Source of the DNA: Clitopilus passeckerianus
Lineage: Eukaryota > Basidiomycota > Agaricomycetes > Agaricales > Entolomataceae
Assembly (NCBI GenBank): GCA_944990035.1
Contig: CALYLX010000075.1
Coordinates: forward strand, 124,001-188,000
DNA: 64,000 nucleotides
Direction: 5' to 3'
Shown here: in pieces, positions 47,048-58,170 of the stretch
How positions within the stretch are numbered: the first letter of the stretch is position 1
How the letters are laid out: each line of letters begins with the position of its first letter
Position numbers and translations under genes: made by a program
Notes under the pieces: model-generated
What the model was told of the DNA's origin: nothing
The model's database searches: none
The model's input: the letters and a program-made list of their open reading frames with translations, nothing else

Positions 47048-49329
47048 ATGCTTCCAGCCATCAATTCATTATTCAACCGGCAACCTAAATCACAATGGGA
47101 TGGTAAAGCGCCTGGTTCACATTCGAGTACCAAACCGTGGTCGAAAAATAAGAAGGGCTACTCACACTGTTCACAGATGTCGCCGCGACAATCGGATCCA
47201 ACACAATCTCCGCAGGAAACGATGTCCAAATGACCATCAGCAACGTTACGCACATCTACCATGCTCCCCAAGGAGCGAGTTTCTCGGATGATTCAGCCCA
47301 GTGAGTTACCAAAGTTGATGTTTTCGGAGCACTTCTCAACGGAGTCAGGCCCAAAACAAGGGATATGCCCAACCTCCGTCCCTCCCGTCCCGTTCACATG
47401 CTCGAGCGTGATACCTACCGTGAATGCATCGTCAAGGCTCTCCTCAACTCTCCGGACACTAGAGTCGCGATTCTTGGAATGGGCGGTATCGGGAAGACTA
47501 CACTCGCTGCTAGCGTCATGTGGGATCCGCAGATTCTCAAGGCTTATCCCAAGCAATATTTCCTGTCTTTTGAGGGTCTTTCCACTCCTGAACTCGCCTA
47601 TGGTTCCCTGGCCAACACATTTGAGATTCCACAAGATGATAGGAAATCCCATACACGAGTCATGTTTTGCATTATGCAATATCTGGCTCAGGCGCAGACA
47701 CTTCTGTGTATCGATAACTTTGAGACTTTTTGGGAAGCACCTGCAAATCGACGGGCAGCGGACGAGCTTCTCAATCAGCTGTCTTCGCAGAGCACCCTTG
47801 CACTTATCGTCACCCTTCGAGGCTCTCAGGAGCCTGGAAATATTGACTGGCTGCGAATCGGTCCCCTTCGGCCACTAACACAGGCAGCTTCGAATGATCT
47901 CGTTCAAAAGATTACTCGAGGTACGGCAGTCGATGGGGAGGAAGAATATCTTTCAAGTCTCCTCAATGCTGTCGCCGGAGTTCCTTTGGCGGTAACGCTG
48001 ATCGGGAACCTTCTCAGAGATTCAGAGGACTCAGAGACTCCGCGCTCGCTCTGGCACCGATGGACAAAGGAGAGTACGCAAGCAATTGGTATGGATGTCC
48101 CAGACCGTCAATATCAGCTCGACGTGTCACTTAGACTGTCCGTGTATGGGCCACGGATGAGCGACGACTCCAGAGCCATCTTGGCAGCAATTGCTGTGCT
48201 TCCTGCTGGGCTCTCCTCGGAAGAGAGTTGGTTGGACAAATATCAAGGCCTACTTTTACCTGGCGTCAACATACGGAATTGCCTCAGAGCATTGAGTAAT
48301 ACAGCACTCTGCTCATTCGATAAATCGACCTCCCCCCCTCGACACCAACTCCTTTCTCCAGTACGACAGTTCTGCCTACAGCATTTACCACTCGACCATC
48401 TGGCCATTCAAAAGCTGATCGATCTGTACATATCCAGACTGGGTGTATATACCGAGTTCGATTCACGGTCTAAATACACCTGGTTCATCAACGAGCTCAC
48501 CAACACCACTGCTATCCTCAACTTCGCATTTTCCCACCCCTACATCGCCGACTCTCTTGCATATGCTTGCAGCACTTACACCCGATGGATGGATTATCTT
48601 GGGTCTCCAACAACAGATATCATTCGTAAAGCCACCAACGCACAGCCCGAGGGTTCCAAGGCGAAAGCAAAATGTCTTCAGTCGCATGCTTACGTTCTGA
48701 GGCGTCAAGGTCAGAATGAAGAAGCCATAAACCTATTACAGGTGGCATTGGCCATTCACAGGGATGTCGGGGACCCGGTGGAGGAGGCTTGGGACTTGGG
48801 GGAGCTTGGTGACATTTATAGGGCGCTTGGACGGCTTGACGACGCCGAGGGAGCTCTCAATACTGGTGTGAAGCTCTACCAAGAACAAGAACACCGACAG
48901 GGTGAAGCAAACTGTCGACAATCCCTGGCCGACCTTTATGATGACATGGAAAAACTCTCTGAGGCTGAAAGTTTTGCGAAGCAAGCAATTGAGCTTTATC
49001 GCTCGATAGGTGATCGACTGGGAGAAGCAAATGCCCTCAACACGCTAGGATGGGTGCACAGGAAGCAGGGGCAGTTGGAGCTGGTTATAGAGACCTTGGG
49101 CAACTCCAAGCGGATCAGTACAGAGCTCAACTACCCCTATGGTCAGGCTACAGCAATGCGCTATCTTGGCCTGGCTCATGAGGATGCCGAAGATCTCGAT
49201 CAAGCTATTTCTTGTCTTCAAGAAGCTATTACGCTTTCTGAAAAGGCTTCATCTCCGAGTGCTACACAGAACGCCAGAAATGACCTCTCCAGGGTTCTCT
49301 CCAAGTTAGAGTCTGAACGCAGACAGTGA
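47048..49329 (+). CDS. NLR G: amyloid-like motif - NB-ARC - TPR protein
   Basis: Exons 47048-47102, 47177-47300 and 47349-49329 give 719 residues. Exons 1 and 2 are 55 and 124 bp, identical in length and phase to NLR E. The N-terminus reads MLPAINSLFNRQPKS, then ISAGNDVQMTISNVTHIYHA at residues 29-48. There is no helical bundle. The P-loop GMGGIGKTT is at 103-111, followed by LLCIDNFETFWE, VTLRGSQEPGN, GVPLAVTLIGNLL and LLSPVRQFC. The TPR region is close to those of E and F. The conserved second copy of the motif, with the same flanking exon structure, argues that it is functional. Predicted role: NB-ARC sensor that would nucleate a motif-bearing partner; no such partner is visible in the window. 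Confidence 0.88.
47215..47276 (+). other. Candidate amyloid motif of NLR G
   Basis: Encodes GNDVQMTISNVTHIYHA. Differences from NLR E are conservative (V to I, N to T or H), keeping the alternation of hydrophobic and polar residues. Confidence 0.5.
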
Positions 49330-50149
49330 TAACACATCATGTATGTAACATCTTCAATGGATTGTAACTGCCCTGGTTTACGAGTCACGCAGGTATAGTT
49401 CGTCCAAAGCCCAGATATACATACTGTTGACGTGCCCAGTAACGGATACCTTGGGTATTACAGTTCACGTACATATAGTAGTACCAACTCCATCAAGAAA
49501 CAAACCTTTGACCTCATTCCATGCCAGCTGCAACCTCGAACTCCTGAACATCTGGCAGTGTTTCGTACCCAGCTGGTTCCTGTAGGTGTGTATTCTACGG
49601 GTTCGTCATATTCTTCGCAGTGAGTATCATTTTCGGGCGCTGACGCCTTGTTGTGCTCGCAGGCCCTATAATGCAAGAAGGCGAAATTCGGTCACTTGAA
49701 ACGGGCGGAGCCTGCGCACTTGGGAGCATGGACGTCGTATTTTCTCGAAATTTGTGATTTCCGTCGCGCTATCATCCTCCAGATGTTTCTAACAGTCCAC
49801 TGACAATTTAGTTTTTGGTGTCAACCGAAGACATCTGCAACCTTCAACTGGATCTCGTGCCACGTGCATTGATCTCACCTGCTTAGCACACTGCGACAAA
49901 AGATCGGTCGGATCCAGGTTTGTCGTTTCCCAACGGCTCTCTTTGTTGGAAGTAGGGCTAGTTTCCTCGAGGCGTTGCTCGTTGCTCGGAGGAGCAGAGC
50001 GAATACCGTATCTCGACCCCTGACCTATGCTGGGCCAGACGTAGGTCAGAAAGGAAGTTCCGCTGTATGGGCGATAAATTCTGGGCTCCCATTTCCTACA
50101 TTATAAGATAGCTGACGTGCATCTTTTCCCCAGATATAGCGAACCTCTG
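49330..50149. other. Downstream region of NLR G
   Basis: The first 200 bp repeat the conserved NLR 3' flank (taacggataccttgggtatt). The remainder has no recognisable gene. Confidence 0.45.
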
Positions 50150-51664
50150 GGTATATGGGAGCTTTCAGGCATATCATCCAATTGTACTCCCCAATAGGCT
50201 ACCTAATCTGTTAGATATGGCTTCGCTACAGAATACATTCAATCTCTCTTCCGACCCTTGAGATCTGGAGCAGTTACTGGACGTTTAAGTGCTTGCCAAT
50301 AGTTTCACGATAGCGCTTCCTAGGTAGGGATTAATCACAAAAGACTTGCGGCTCCGCCGTCGTCAATCTCTCACTTAGAATTATTATGCTTATTGTCACG
50401 ATGCTCTATTAGGCTTCTTGTCAAGATAGAGGTTTGAGGTGCCCGGCAGAGTGTTATGCTGTGTTTCTTAAACACTACAAATATAGTTCGTTAATGTCCA
50501 AAGGATGGTTTCGGTGCAAACATACTTCTATGGTCTGTACTATGCGCCAATCTCTGATCAAAGAACCTGATTCATTTGGCTGTACTTCCAAGCGGGCCGT
50601 CGTCGTCAGAAAGCTGGATGGATGAATTTCAAGCCCTGCTACCATCCTCAAATAACCTGCCAGCTTCTATTAGATCGCTTCGCAATGCCACAATGTGTTT
50701 ACTTGATAAATCGTGCTCCCCACTTCGAAACCAACTCATTTCCACAGTGCGACAGTTCTGCATCCAGAATCTATCAATGGATAGACCCGTCACTCGCCAG
50801 CTTATCGACCTCTATATCACCCGGCTATATCAGCCCCCAGATTACGCATCTACCTTTCAACATTCATGGTTCGTCGATGAGCTCACCAACATCACTGCTT
50901 TACTCAACTTGGCGTTTTCAAGTTCCCTCCCCTACACAACTAATACCCTCCTATATGCCTGCGCCAACTACATGGGGTGGATGTATTATTTCATTCAGAA
51001 AGTCATTCATGCTCTGTCCGAACCTTCGGAGGTCAGAGCTAGATGTCTTCACTAATTTGCTGATGTATTGGGACGTCAAGGACGGAATGAGGGAGCAGTG
51101 AATCTTTTGCAGGAGGCTTTGTTAGCTCATAGAGAATTCGGAGACACAACCCAGGAGGCCCGGGATTTATTCCTGCCTGGAGCAGTGTATATCACCCCAG
51201 ATCGGCCTGATGAAGCCCACAGAGAAGCGCACTGCCTTTCGCATTTGGCTATCATCAATTAGAACAGTCTTTCCAAAACCCAAAGCTAGGCAGAGATGGA
51301 GGTTGAACTTTATCTCTCCACTAAGGATCCTCTTGGTGAAGCAAAGGTTCTCAATATACTGGCATGGAGGTACGGAGTGCAGAGGAAGCTCGGGCTGGCG
51401 TTAGACACTGCCGAGCACGCCTACAGAATTAGCACGAAAATTAATAAGTACGTTAATGGTCGGGCTATTATTGCAGTCCGCCGTCTTGGCCTAGCCCACG
51501 CAGATAACGGCAGTCTCGATCAGGCTGTTTCCTGCCTTCGAGAAGCCGTCCAGCTTTTTGAGCAAGCGTCAAGTCCTCGTAACGTACAGCTTGCGAGAGA
51601 TGACCTCTCAAGGGTCATGTCAAATCTTGCTGGAATTGAGCACCGAGACGAAAGCACTAGTTAA
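50150..51664 (+). pseudogene. NLR pseudogene lacking most of NB-ARC
   Basis: A faint NB-ARC patch (AYHPIV...LDMASLQNTFNL) lies at about 50175-50265. The clear match starts at 50576: AVLPSGPSSSESWMDEFQAL, LRNATMCLLDKS, STVRQFCIQNL, then the first post-ARC helices. An in-frame TAA at 51053 (after RARCLH) interrupts the TPR region where the paralogs read RCLQSHAYVL. A second stop at 51259, after HLAIIN, follows an internal deletion, and the tail resumes in another frame (LGEAKVLNILAWRYG; QAVSCLREAVQLFEQASSPR; LARDDLSRVMSNL) to the stop at 51664. The P-loop and the N-terminal domain are gone. It is a dead copy, possibly a source of recombination. Confidence 0.85.
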
Positions 51665-51913
51665 TTTCAAGCCGTGGTGAAGATGTAAACACTCGCACGG
51701 ATAACGGTATACAGCTGCACGTTGGGCGGAAATCGACAATCCGTAGCTGCAGCACTAGTACGTGTACTTACGTTCTAACTCACTCCAGATGTTCAATAGT
51801 GAGAACAATTGAAAAGTCATCATTGGGAGTAAGAATGTTATACATGATCAAATTGTACAAAAGTGAACTCGTAATAGGCCTTTGCGTCCAACCCAGGTCC
51901 GATTTGCCGGGTT

Positions 51914-53023
51914 CTAGGAAGAGACGGCGGCGGTCTCAGACAAGACAGGTGCCTGCTCATTAACCTTGGTAGAGGGCGCAACTGCAGGCTTGGAGAAAGG
52001 CTCCTCGTTGATTCCCTTCTCGATCTTGTTGACCGTCTTGCTGAAAGTCATTACGGTAAGTCCTTTAGCTGCGCGAACGCGCGACTCCCACCCTTCGGGA
52101 AGCCGTTCTTCAAGTAAAAAAGCCCGGAGGTCATCAACACGGCCACCAAAGGCGGTCAGAAGAGCTGCCGAGCTTTTTTTGAGAAGACAAGAAAATCAGG
52201 TTTTGTCGAAGAGGGAGAGCAGTGGTGAAACTGAACCCACTTTGAACTTCCGAACATGGCGTGGAACTTATCGAGGGAGAATTCAGGATTCTCTGCGCGG
52301 GCTTCGGCTCTCCTCTTCGAAGACATTTTTGATAGGTCGGGGATGGTGAGAACAGGATTGCCGTCCTGGTCCTTGGCGGTGGCGGATTCCAATAGTTCCT
52401 CGACGTAGGGGACGTGAATGATAGATTGATCAGGTTGGAAGTGGAGGTCACGGCCTACAAAAGAGGCGAACAAGATGTCAGAATAAAAAATCGGGCACCG
52501 GGCACTTGGATAATGACAACAAGCACTCACGGAGTAGGGAAGCATCGTGTTCTATCCCGTTGTGTACATCCAGTTCAGACAAGTCGAATGTATCGGTCTT
52601 GTATTTCTTCTTCAACGTGTTGGCCGCGAAAGTGGGGAGTAAGAGGCTGAAAGAGGGAGAGAAATTGTAGGTGGTGCGGAGTTTCTCGGGAAGCTCAGCG
52701 AACGTGATACCCTTGCCATCTCGTGCAAGAATACCTGTATCAAGAGGTTACAAGTGAGCAAAATGGTAAAAATTCTTCCAGAATAGAGACGGGTATAACT
52801 AACCATGATTCGCCAGAGCATTCAACGCTGGGCATGAGCATCTGCTATCTCCCTCCTTGGTAGGAATGAACTCGGGCCATTTCCCTTCGAATCCAGGGTG
52901 TCCTTCAGGCGTGACTTTACCCTCGGGTCGTTTCGAAGAAACGGTGTTGACCAGCGTCAGCCCAATGTCATATGTGAAGATACTGAGATAGCTGATAATC
53001 TGAGAAGGGGTGATCGTAAACAT
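51914..53023 (-). CDS. Heme-thiolate peroxidase (chloroperoxidase / short peroxygenase family)
   Basis: Exons 53023-52804, 52734-52531, 52454-52241 and 52172-51914 give 298 residues. The heme-ligand region reads GDSRCSCPALNALANHG (residues about 58-74), corresponding to the Pro-Cys-Pro motif of the family, here Ser-Cys-Pro; the Cys is the axial thiolate. GHPGFEGKWPEF precedes it and GILARDGKGITFAEL follows. The acid-base segment NGIEHDASLLR supplies the EHD motif expected for peroxide activation. The N-terminus (SQIISYLSIFTYDIGLTLV) is hydrophobic and could be a signal anchor. The start at 53023 was preferred over an upstream ATG at 53104 because family members begin just before this helix. 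Such enzymes use H2O2 to halogenate or oxygenate organic substrates. It is unrelated to the surrounding NLR copies. Confidence 0.88.
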
Positions 53024-53395
53024 GATGGTAGTTGGACTAGAAGAAGGGTCGAGAGAGGGCAAAATATTCAAACACGATCCCCTGGCACCCGGTAGACCTT
53101 TCATAGTTTATGGCCTTAAGGTGCTGCCGAGAAACGTAGTGAACATTGGCAAGTGACATATCACATTCTGAATGTCATTGTCAACATTTGGGATCAAGGA
53201 AGGAGCTCATATCCGAATAGAAGCTTAGATAAAAACCAGCATCTATCCTCTTCAACCCAGAGTCGTCTGGGAAGGGGATAATAAGACGGTGGGTATGTCA
53301 GATTGCCTGAAGAGCGGTAGGATACCGGGCGAATATTGACGACACTTCAACTTCAACAACAGAAAGATTCTATACTGCTTCTCGATCGCAGACGT
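53024..53395. other. Upstream region of the peroxidase gene
   Basis: Promoter side of the minus-strand peroxidase. No gene or repeat recognised. Confidence 0.4.
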
Positions 53396-53850
53396 CAATC
53401 AGAAAGTCATTCATGCCCCTTCCAAGCTGTCTTCAGCCATTTGCTGATGTCTTGAGACGTATTCAAAATCACGAAAGCTGTACCAACAACACCCCACCGA
53501 GAAACGCACTGGCACTGCCTTCCACATTTGGCTATGCATCAAAAGGAACAGCCGCGCCGAAGCCCGAAGATAGGCAAAGATGGCGGTCCAGGTTTACGGT
53601 AGCGCTCAGTTAACAACACGGTTGGCGAAGTGAGGCAATGGCAGACTTGGACGTGCGCAATGCAAGAAGATCTAGAAGCTCGGCCTGGCAATAGGGCCTG
53701 CCGAGCACACCTACGGAATTGGCACGGAAGTGAAGTATGTACGGCAAATGTAGCCTATGCAGACAAGGATAGTCTTGATCACTGGTAGGCTTCTAAAGGG
53801 CAAGGCAAGAAACGGCCGTCCAGATTTTCGAGCACGCGTCAAGTTCGAGC
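53396..53850 (+). pseudogene. NLR TPR-region debris related to the 50.2-51.7 kb pseudogene
   Basis: The sequence tcagaaagtcattcatgc matches 50995-51012 in the pseudogene upstream. The similarity continues in order: tttgctgatgt, gaaacgcactggcactgcctt (against gaagcgcactgcctt), and agataggcaaagatggcggt (against agctaggcagagatggaggt). Scattered indels and stops destroy all frames. This is a second, more decayed derivative of the same copy, lying on the far side of the peroxidase gene. Confidence 0.65.
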
Positions 53851-54449
53851 AATGTTACTGTACAGCGGGCGGGAGAGGACGTGTTGGGTGTCGAGATTTT
53901 AAATTATGTAGGAGTGAGGTTCGTTGTATATCTGATAGAAAACCGTTGTAACTCGACTTGTGCGAGGTTGGGTTGGGTTGTGTGATGTAGAGAAAGGTTG
54001 GGAGAAGGTAACTCAAAGCCTCTAGAACGACGAGAGTGTTCCCGACGATTAGTGCAGGATCATGGATGGCGATGCGTTTCTGAACCATACCGCAGGTTCG
54101 TCCATTTCCCGACTTGAGGTCATGGATGGGGAATATAACGTTCTCAGTAGGCTTCTAGGCGTGCTTCAAAGGTCCTCTTAGCCCAATATAACGAGAATTA
54201 GCCCCACTTATGGCAATGGCTGGTCCGTTTCTGGTCTGCGACGTCATTGACCAGGTTTACTTTTCTCGTTGGAGTGGACGGACGTGTTGGGATTTGAGAG
54301 ATGACGTAGAGGCGAAGGAACAGTTGAGGCTGGTTTTCTGATGTATGTTCTTCTTTTTCTTTCTGCTCCTCCGAGGATGCTTCAACGCATCATACGCCCC
54401 TGTCGCTCCCACCTCTTTTCGCCGTCCCCGCCCTGGGTTTCCGATTACT
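53851..54449. other. Intergenic stretch
   Basis: No gene recognised. Part of it may belong to the degenerate units that follow. Confidence 0.35.
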
Positions 54450-55870
54450 GACTGACTTGCCCTCAGCCTGGTAGATATGATGGACTGGCTGCTCCATAAT
54501 TGACCGATTGTTGAAATATCCTGCCTCCTTGAGTTTCTACAACATCGACTGTTCCCACGTTCAACTCGAATCTTCGCGCTCAATACATGCCATACCCCAC
54601 GAAGGCGCCGGAGCTGGACGAAAATTTCGTTGGGGTCGAAAAAAAGTTCTTACTCCTCGTCTATTCTAGACGATAGCTGATGTTCTCTACTTCAGATTTC
54701 TTCCTTTGCCTCCCATGGTCTGGGCGCGTCGGACGGGCGCTGGCTAGGCGTTCCCCTGTCAAAGTGATCCTGAAGGACGGGAGCACTGCGATATGCGATG
54801 CATGTGAATGAGGAACCGTGAGTCGACACGTCTCTTTCTATTGTTCCTTTCCTCGGGTCGTTTCTTGCTCGTTGTGTGGTTCTGGAGATAGCTGATTGGG
54901 AGTATTTCAGGATCTTTCGTACAATTGGTCGAAAGTTGGAATCTCCCGCCGGCTCTAGCCTCGTCGAGGTGCTGCAACATCGACTGTTACCAAGTGCAGA
55001 TCCAGTATTCGCGCTCAGCTCATGCCATCCGACCTGACACCAAGGCACTCCCCTCACAAACGCGCCCGGGTTCGTCGTTTTCTTTCTGTTTTTGACTATT
55101 CTCGAAGATAGCTAATGTTCGCTGCTTCAGGTTTCTTCCTGTACCTGCCATGGTCCGGCTACCCAAAACAATGTGGCTCCTGACCTCGTGGACCGGATAC
55201 TGCCTGTGCGTTCTGCTGCTGAAGAGGTTAGGGAGGATGGGAGTACTCTCGGTATGCATGTGAACATTTGAACCCGTAAGTCAACCATCATTCGTTTCCG
55301 ACCTTTCACCCCCTGCCGTTCCAAAGTTACCATGTACCCCAATACCTACCTCACTCGTGCCTTCCCTTTTTCGTCCATCCACGTGAGTTTTCTCTCTCTA
55401 CCTTCATCCAACTCTTTGCTATATCATTCCACCTTCGCTTCCTCCTCCTACCGTCTCTCTCTTCGACTCCGAGAACCGAGCTGATAGAAAGACCGTTCCT
55501 AGATTCTTCAAGTTTATCTCTTGTCTTTGCGCAAGGTGTCCGCCAGTGCGAGGCTCGTGTGTGACGTCTCCATGACGCCTGGTCACCGACCACTGGCACC
55601 TAGCCCGAAGCATGAAAAGCGTCATGGAACTCCCTTAACAAACGCGTAAGAGCCGGATGAAGGTTTCCCTTGGGTCAAAAAAAATTCGTCGGTTTCTTCC
55701 TCCTCGTCTAATCTCAACAATAGCTTATGCGGGGTACCCTGATGACGAGGGAGCACCTGACCTCGTGGGTTGGACAATGCTTGGGCGTTCGGCTTCTGAT
55801 GAGGGTCTGATGGACGGGGGTACTGCGATATGCGATGCACGTGAACGAGGACCGGTCAGTCAATACAGCT
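54450..55870 (+). repeat. Three degenerate tandem units (~435 bp and longer)
   Basis: The block gatagctgatgttctctacttcag at 54672 recurs at 55107 (435 bp on) and, weaker, near 55715. The block ctgcaacatcgactgtt at about 54538 recurs at 54971. The third unit still carries an open exon-like patch, GYPDDEGAPDLVGWTMLGRS then GGTAICDARERGP (about 55735-55855), aligned with ggac-ggg-gcactgcgatatgcgatg in unit 1. The units share the gacgatagctgatg block with the decayed sequence upstream of NLR G. They appear to be duplicated exons of the same lost gene family. Confidence 0.55.
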
Positions 55871-56689
55871 CTCGCTATCGTTCATTTCCGACCTTTCACC
55901 CCTTCCCATCCAACATTACCATGTACTCCTACCCACCTACTCTTCGTCCTTTTCACTCATCCATCTGCCCAAACTGCTCGCCTTCATTTATGAAATACGT
56001 TTCTTACCTCCACGTTCCCCTCTTCGCTGGCTCTTTTTTCTTTTCGGTTTTTGATTCCTAGTTTCCTTCCGAGCCCTCTCCTGACATAGTATTTGCCTTC
56101 TAGATATCTACTCCTAACCTCAAGTCATGCGTGACGTCTCCATCACACCCCCCGTACGCCTGGTCACTGAATTTGGGTCAAAGCTGGGTTTCGTTCTTGA
56201 ACCTAGCGTGGAATATGACCCGTGGCTCGTCTGCTGACCACTTTGAGGTCGAGGTGAAGCGACAGGATGATGCAACGAGTCTTGGGAACTTCAGTTGGAG
56301 AAAGGTAAAGCCGATCTGTGCTTCCTGTTGTGATGACTTCCGTTCTTCTAGTCTGTTGGAGGCGGCTATTCGGTCAGACGCGTTATGTCGACATCTCAAT
56401 GTTACATCGCTGTAAATCTCCTTGTACTATCGAGATGAATTCAATTATCTTTTGTTTTGAACATCAACGGCATGGTGTGCATTGAGGATATTCTCCACGG
56501 CATGCTCAGACCCACTCCGCTATATATACGGAGATACAGGGAAGCGTTAGAAAACACGAATCCCTTCCTCTCGATTACGATCAGGGCATTCTGGCTTGAT
56601 CTATCTAGAAAATAAGCTTCTCCTCCATACACGTGAATAGGCCAGGGATGGTATCCCATGTCGTCCTATCCAGGTACGATACCCGAGCT
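55871..56689 (+). other. Continuation of the decayed sequence upstream of the NLR relic
   Basis: A 94-codon frame at 56131-56415 overlaps a patch at 56127 reading MRDVSITPPVRLVTEFGSKL then GFVLEPSVEYD. The cgtgacgtctccat block inside it also occurs at 55560, which ties it to the tandem units. I do not call a gene. The frame VVLEPAIQD near 45508 may be a distant relative of GFVLEPSVEYD. Confidence 0.35.
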
Positions 56690-58170
56690 TAGAACCCGCA
56701 GGAGCAGCCACTGATCCTTGGAATAGAGGTAATAATTTGCGCCGTTCAACTCTACTACAATTTCAACAGGGAATGATATCCGCATGCACATTTTGAACCT
56801 GACTACGAATATCTACTATGGTTTCTGAGGATATCTCGGCAGAGACGAGGCCTTGGTAAGTGCATTCCTCCCATGGAAATGAAAGATATCTAAACGGCGT
56901 AGGGCTTTCAAGGGCAAATTGAATCACTCCCTTCCTCTCCTCGTCCTGTCCATATTCTCGAACCTGATGCAGACTATAAAAGCATAATTACCGCTCTGTT
57001 CCAATCTCCCGGTACCAGGGTCGCAATTCTCTTCTCGGGATGGGAGGGTTCAGGAAGACAACGTTAGCCTACCGCATCATGTGGGATTTGCGAACAATTG
57101 ACGCCCATCCTCGGCGGTATTCCCTGCCCTTGGAGGGGCTTACTACCACCGATTGTTCACAGTTGCCTTGCACATACATTCATGTAAATCCGAAGCACAA
57201 ATCCTGGCATCCATCAAACGTGACCTTGGGGAAGAAACGACCCTTATTTGCATCGATAGCTTCGAAACGTTTTGGGAGGTGCCCAAGAATCGCCGCGGTG
57301 CTGATGAGCTTCTCGGGCATTTATCGTCTCTCCACTCACTTGGTTTACTGGTCACACTTCGAGGCTCTCAAGAGTTAGGGACTAGGAATATCCGGTGGTT
57401 ACAAATTGGACCGTTGGAGCCATTAACACCGGATGCATCGAACGATCTCGTGGAAGTGATCGCTAGAGGGAAGGTCTTTCACATGGAGGAGCGGGAAGTT
57501 CTCAACAACTTTTCGGAGGCTGTGGCGGGGATCCCACTCGCGGTGACCTTGATCGGAACTCTGCTGAGGGATGGATCAGAGACTCCTACGTCTCTGTGGC
57601 ACCCATTGGAAACGGAAAAGCGTTCGCCGACGGGATCGATTGGATGTGTCCCTCAATGTTTCCATCTTCGGCCCACTCTTCAAGCCCCCGTTCCACTGAC
57701 GATGAACTTGCGGAACTGCATCGGAGATACCTCTCCCCGCCCATTGGACGAGAAAACCTCGTCGAGTGGATTCCAAAATGCTTTCTCCAATTCGACAATT
57801 TTGCTTACAAACCCTATCTTTGAACACGGAGATCATACACAGACTCATCGGCCTCTATGATGCTCGACCGTCTAAATCTACTAGCTTCGACTCGACTTCG
57901 GAGTACGCCTGGTTTCCCACCGAGGTCACGAATTTCACCCATCTCCGCAATCTCGCATTTGCGCTCCAGTACATCACGAACGACCTTGATCACGCTCTTC
58001 GGTCTCCTCCCGAGCGACCTACCACTCAGCGTTTCTTCGCTCGTCCGTTACTAGGCCGTTCCTATGGGGCAACAAATTTTCCGGAGAAAGGAAGATATTC
58101 TTCGTCTTTTGGGCAAGTGCAGCAGCGTCAAGAACAATTGCGGTGCTTAGAATCAATTTATGCACCTATA
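56690..58170 (+). pseudogene. NLR pseudogene of the amyloid-motif type
   Basis: After an acceptor at 56769 the sequence reads GNDIRMHILNLTTNIYYGF and then hits a stop, matching the motif exon of NLRs E and G. A gtaagt donor and an acceptor near 56903 precede SSPRPVHILEPDADYKSII, the junction found in E and G. One extra T before the P-loop shifts the frame, and the P-loop itself reads GMGGFRKTT with the invariant second Gly replaced. Later segments (CIDSFETFWEVPKNRRGAD; VTLRGSQELG; GIPLAVTLIGTLL; LSPIRQFCLQTL) are readable in different frames with deletions between. It ends without a TPR region near 58170. Clearly non-functional. Confidence 0.85.
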
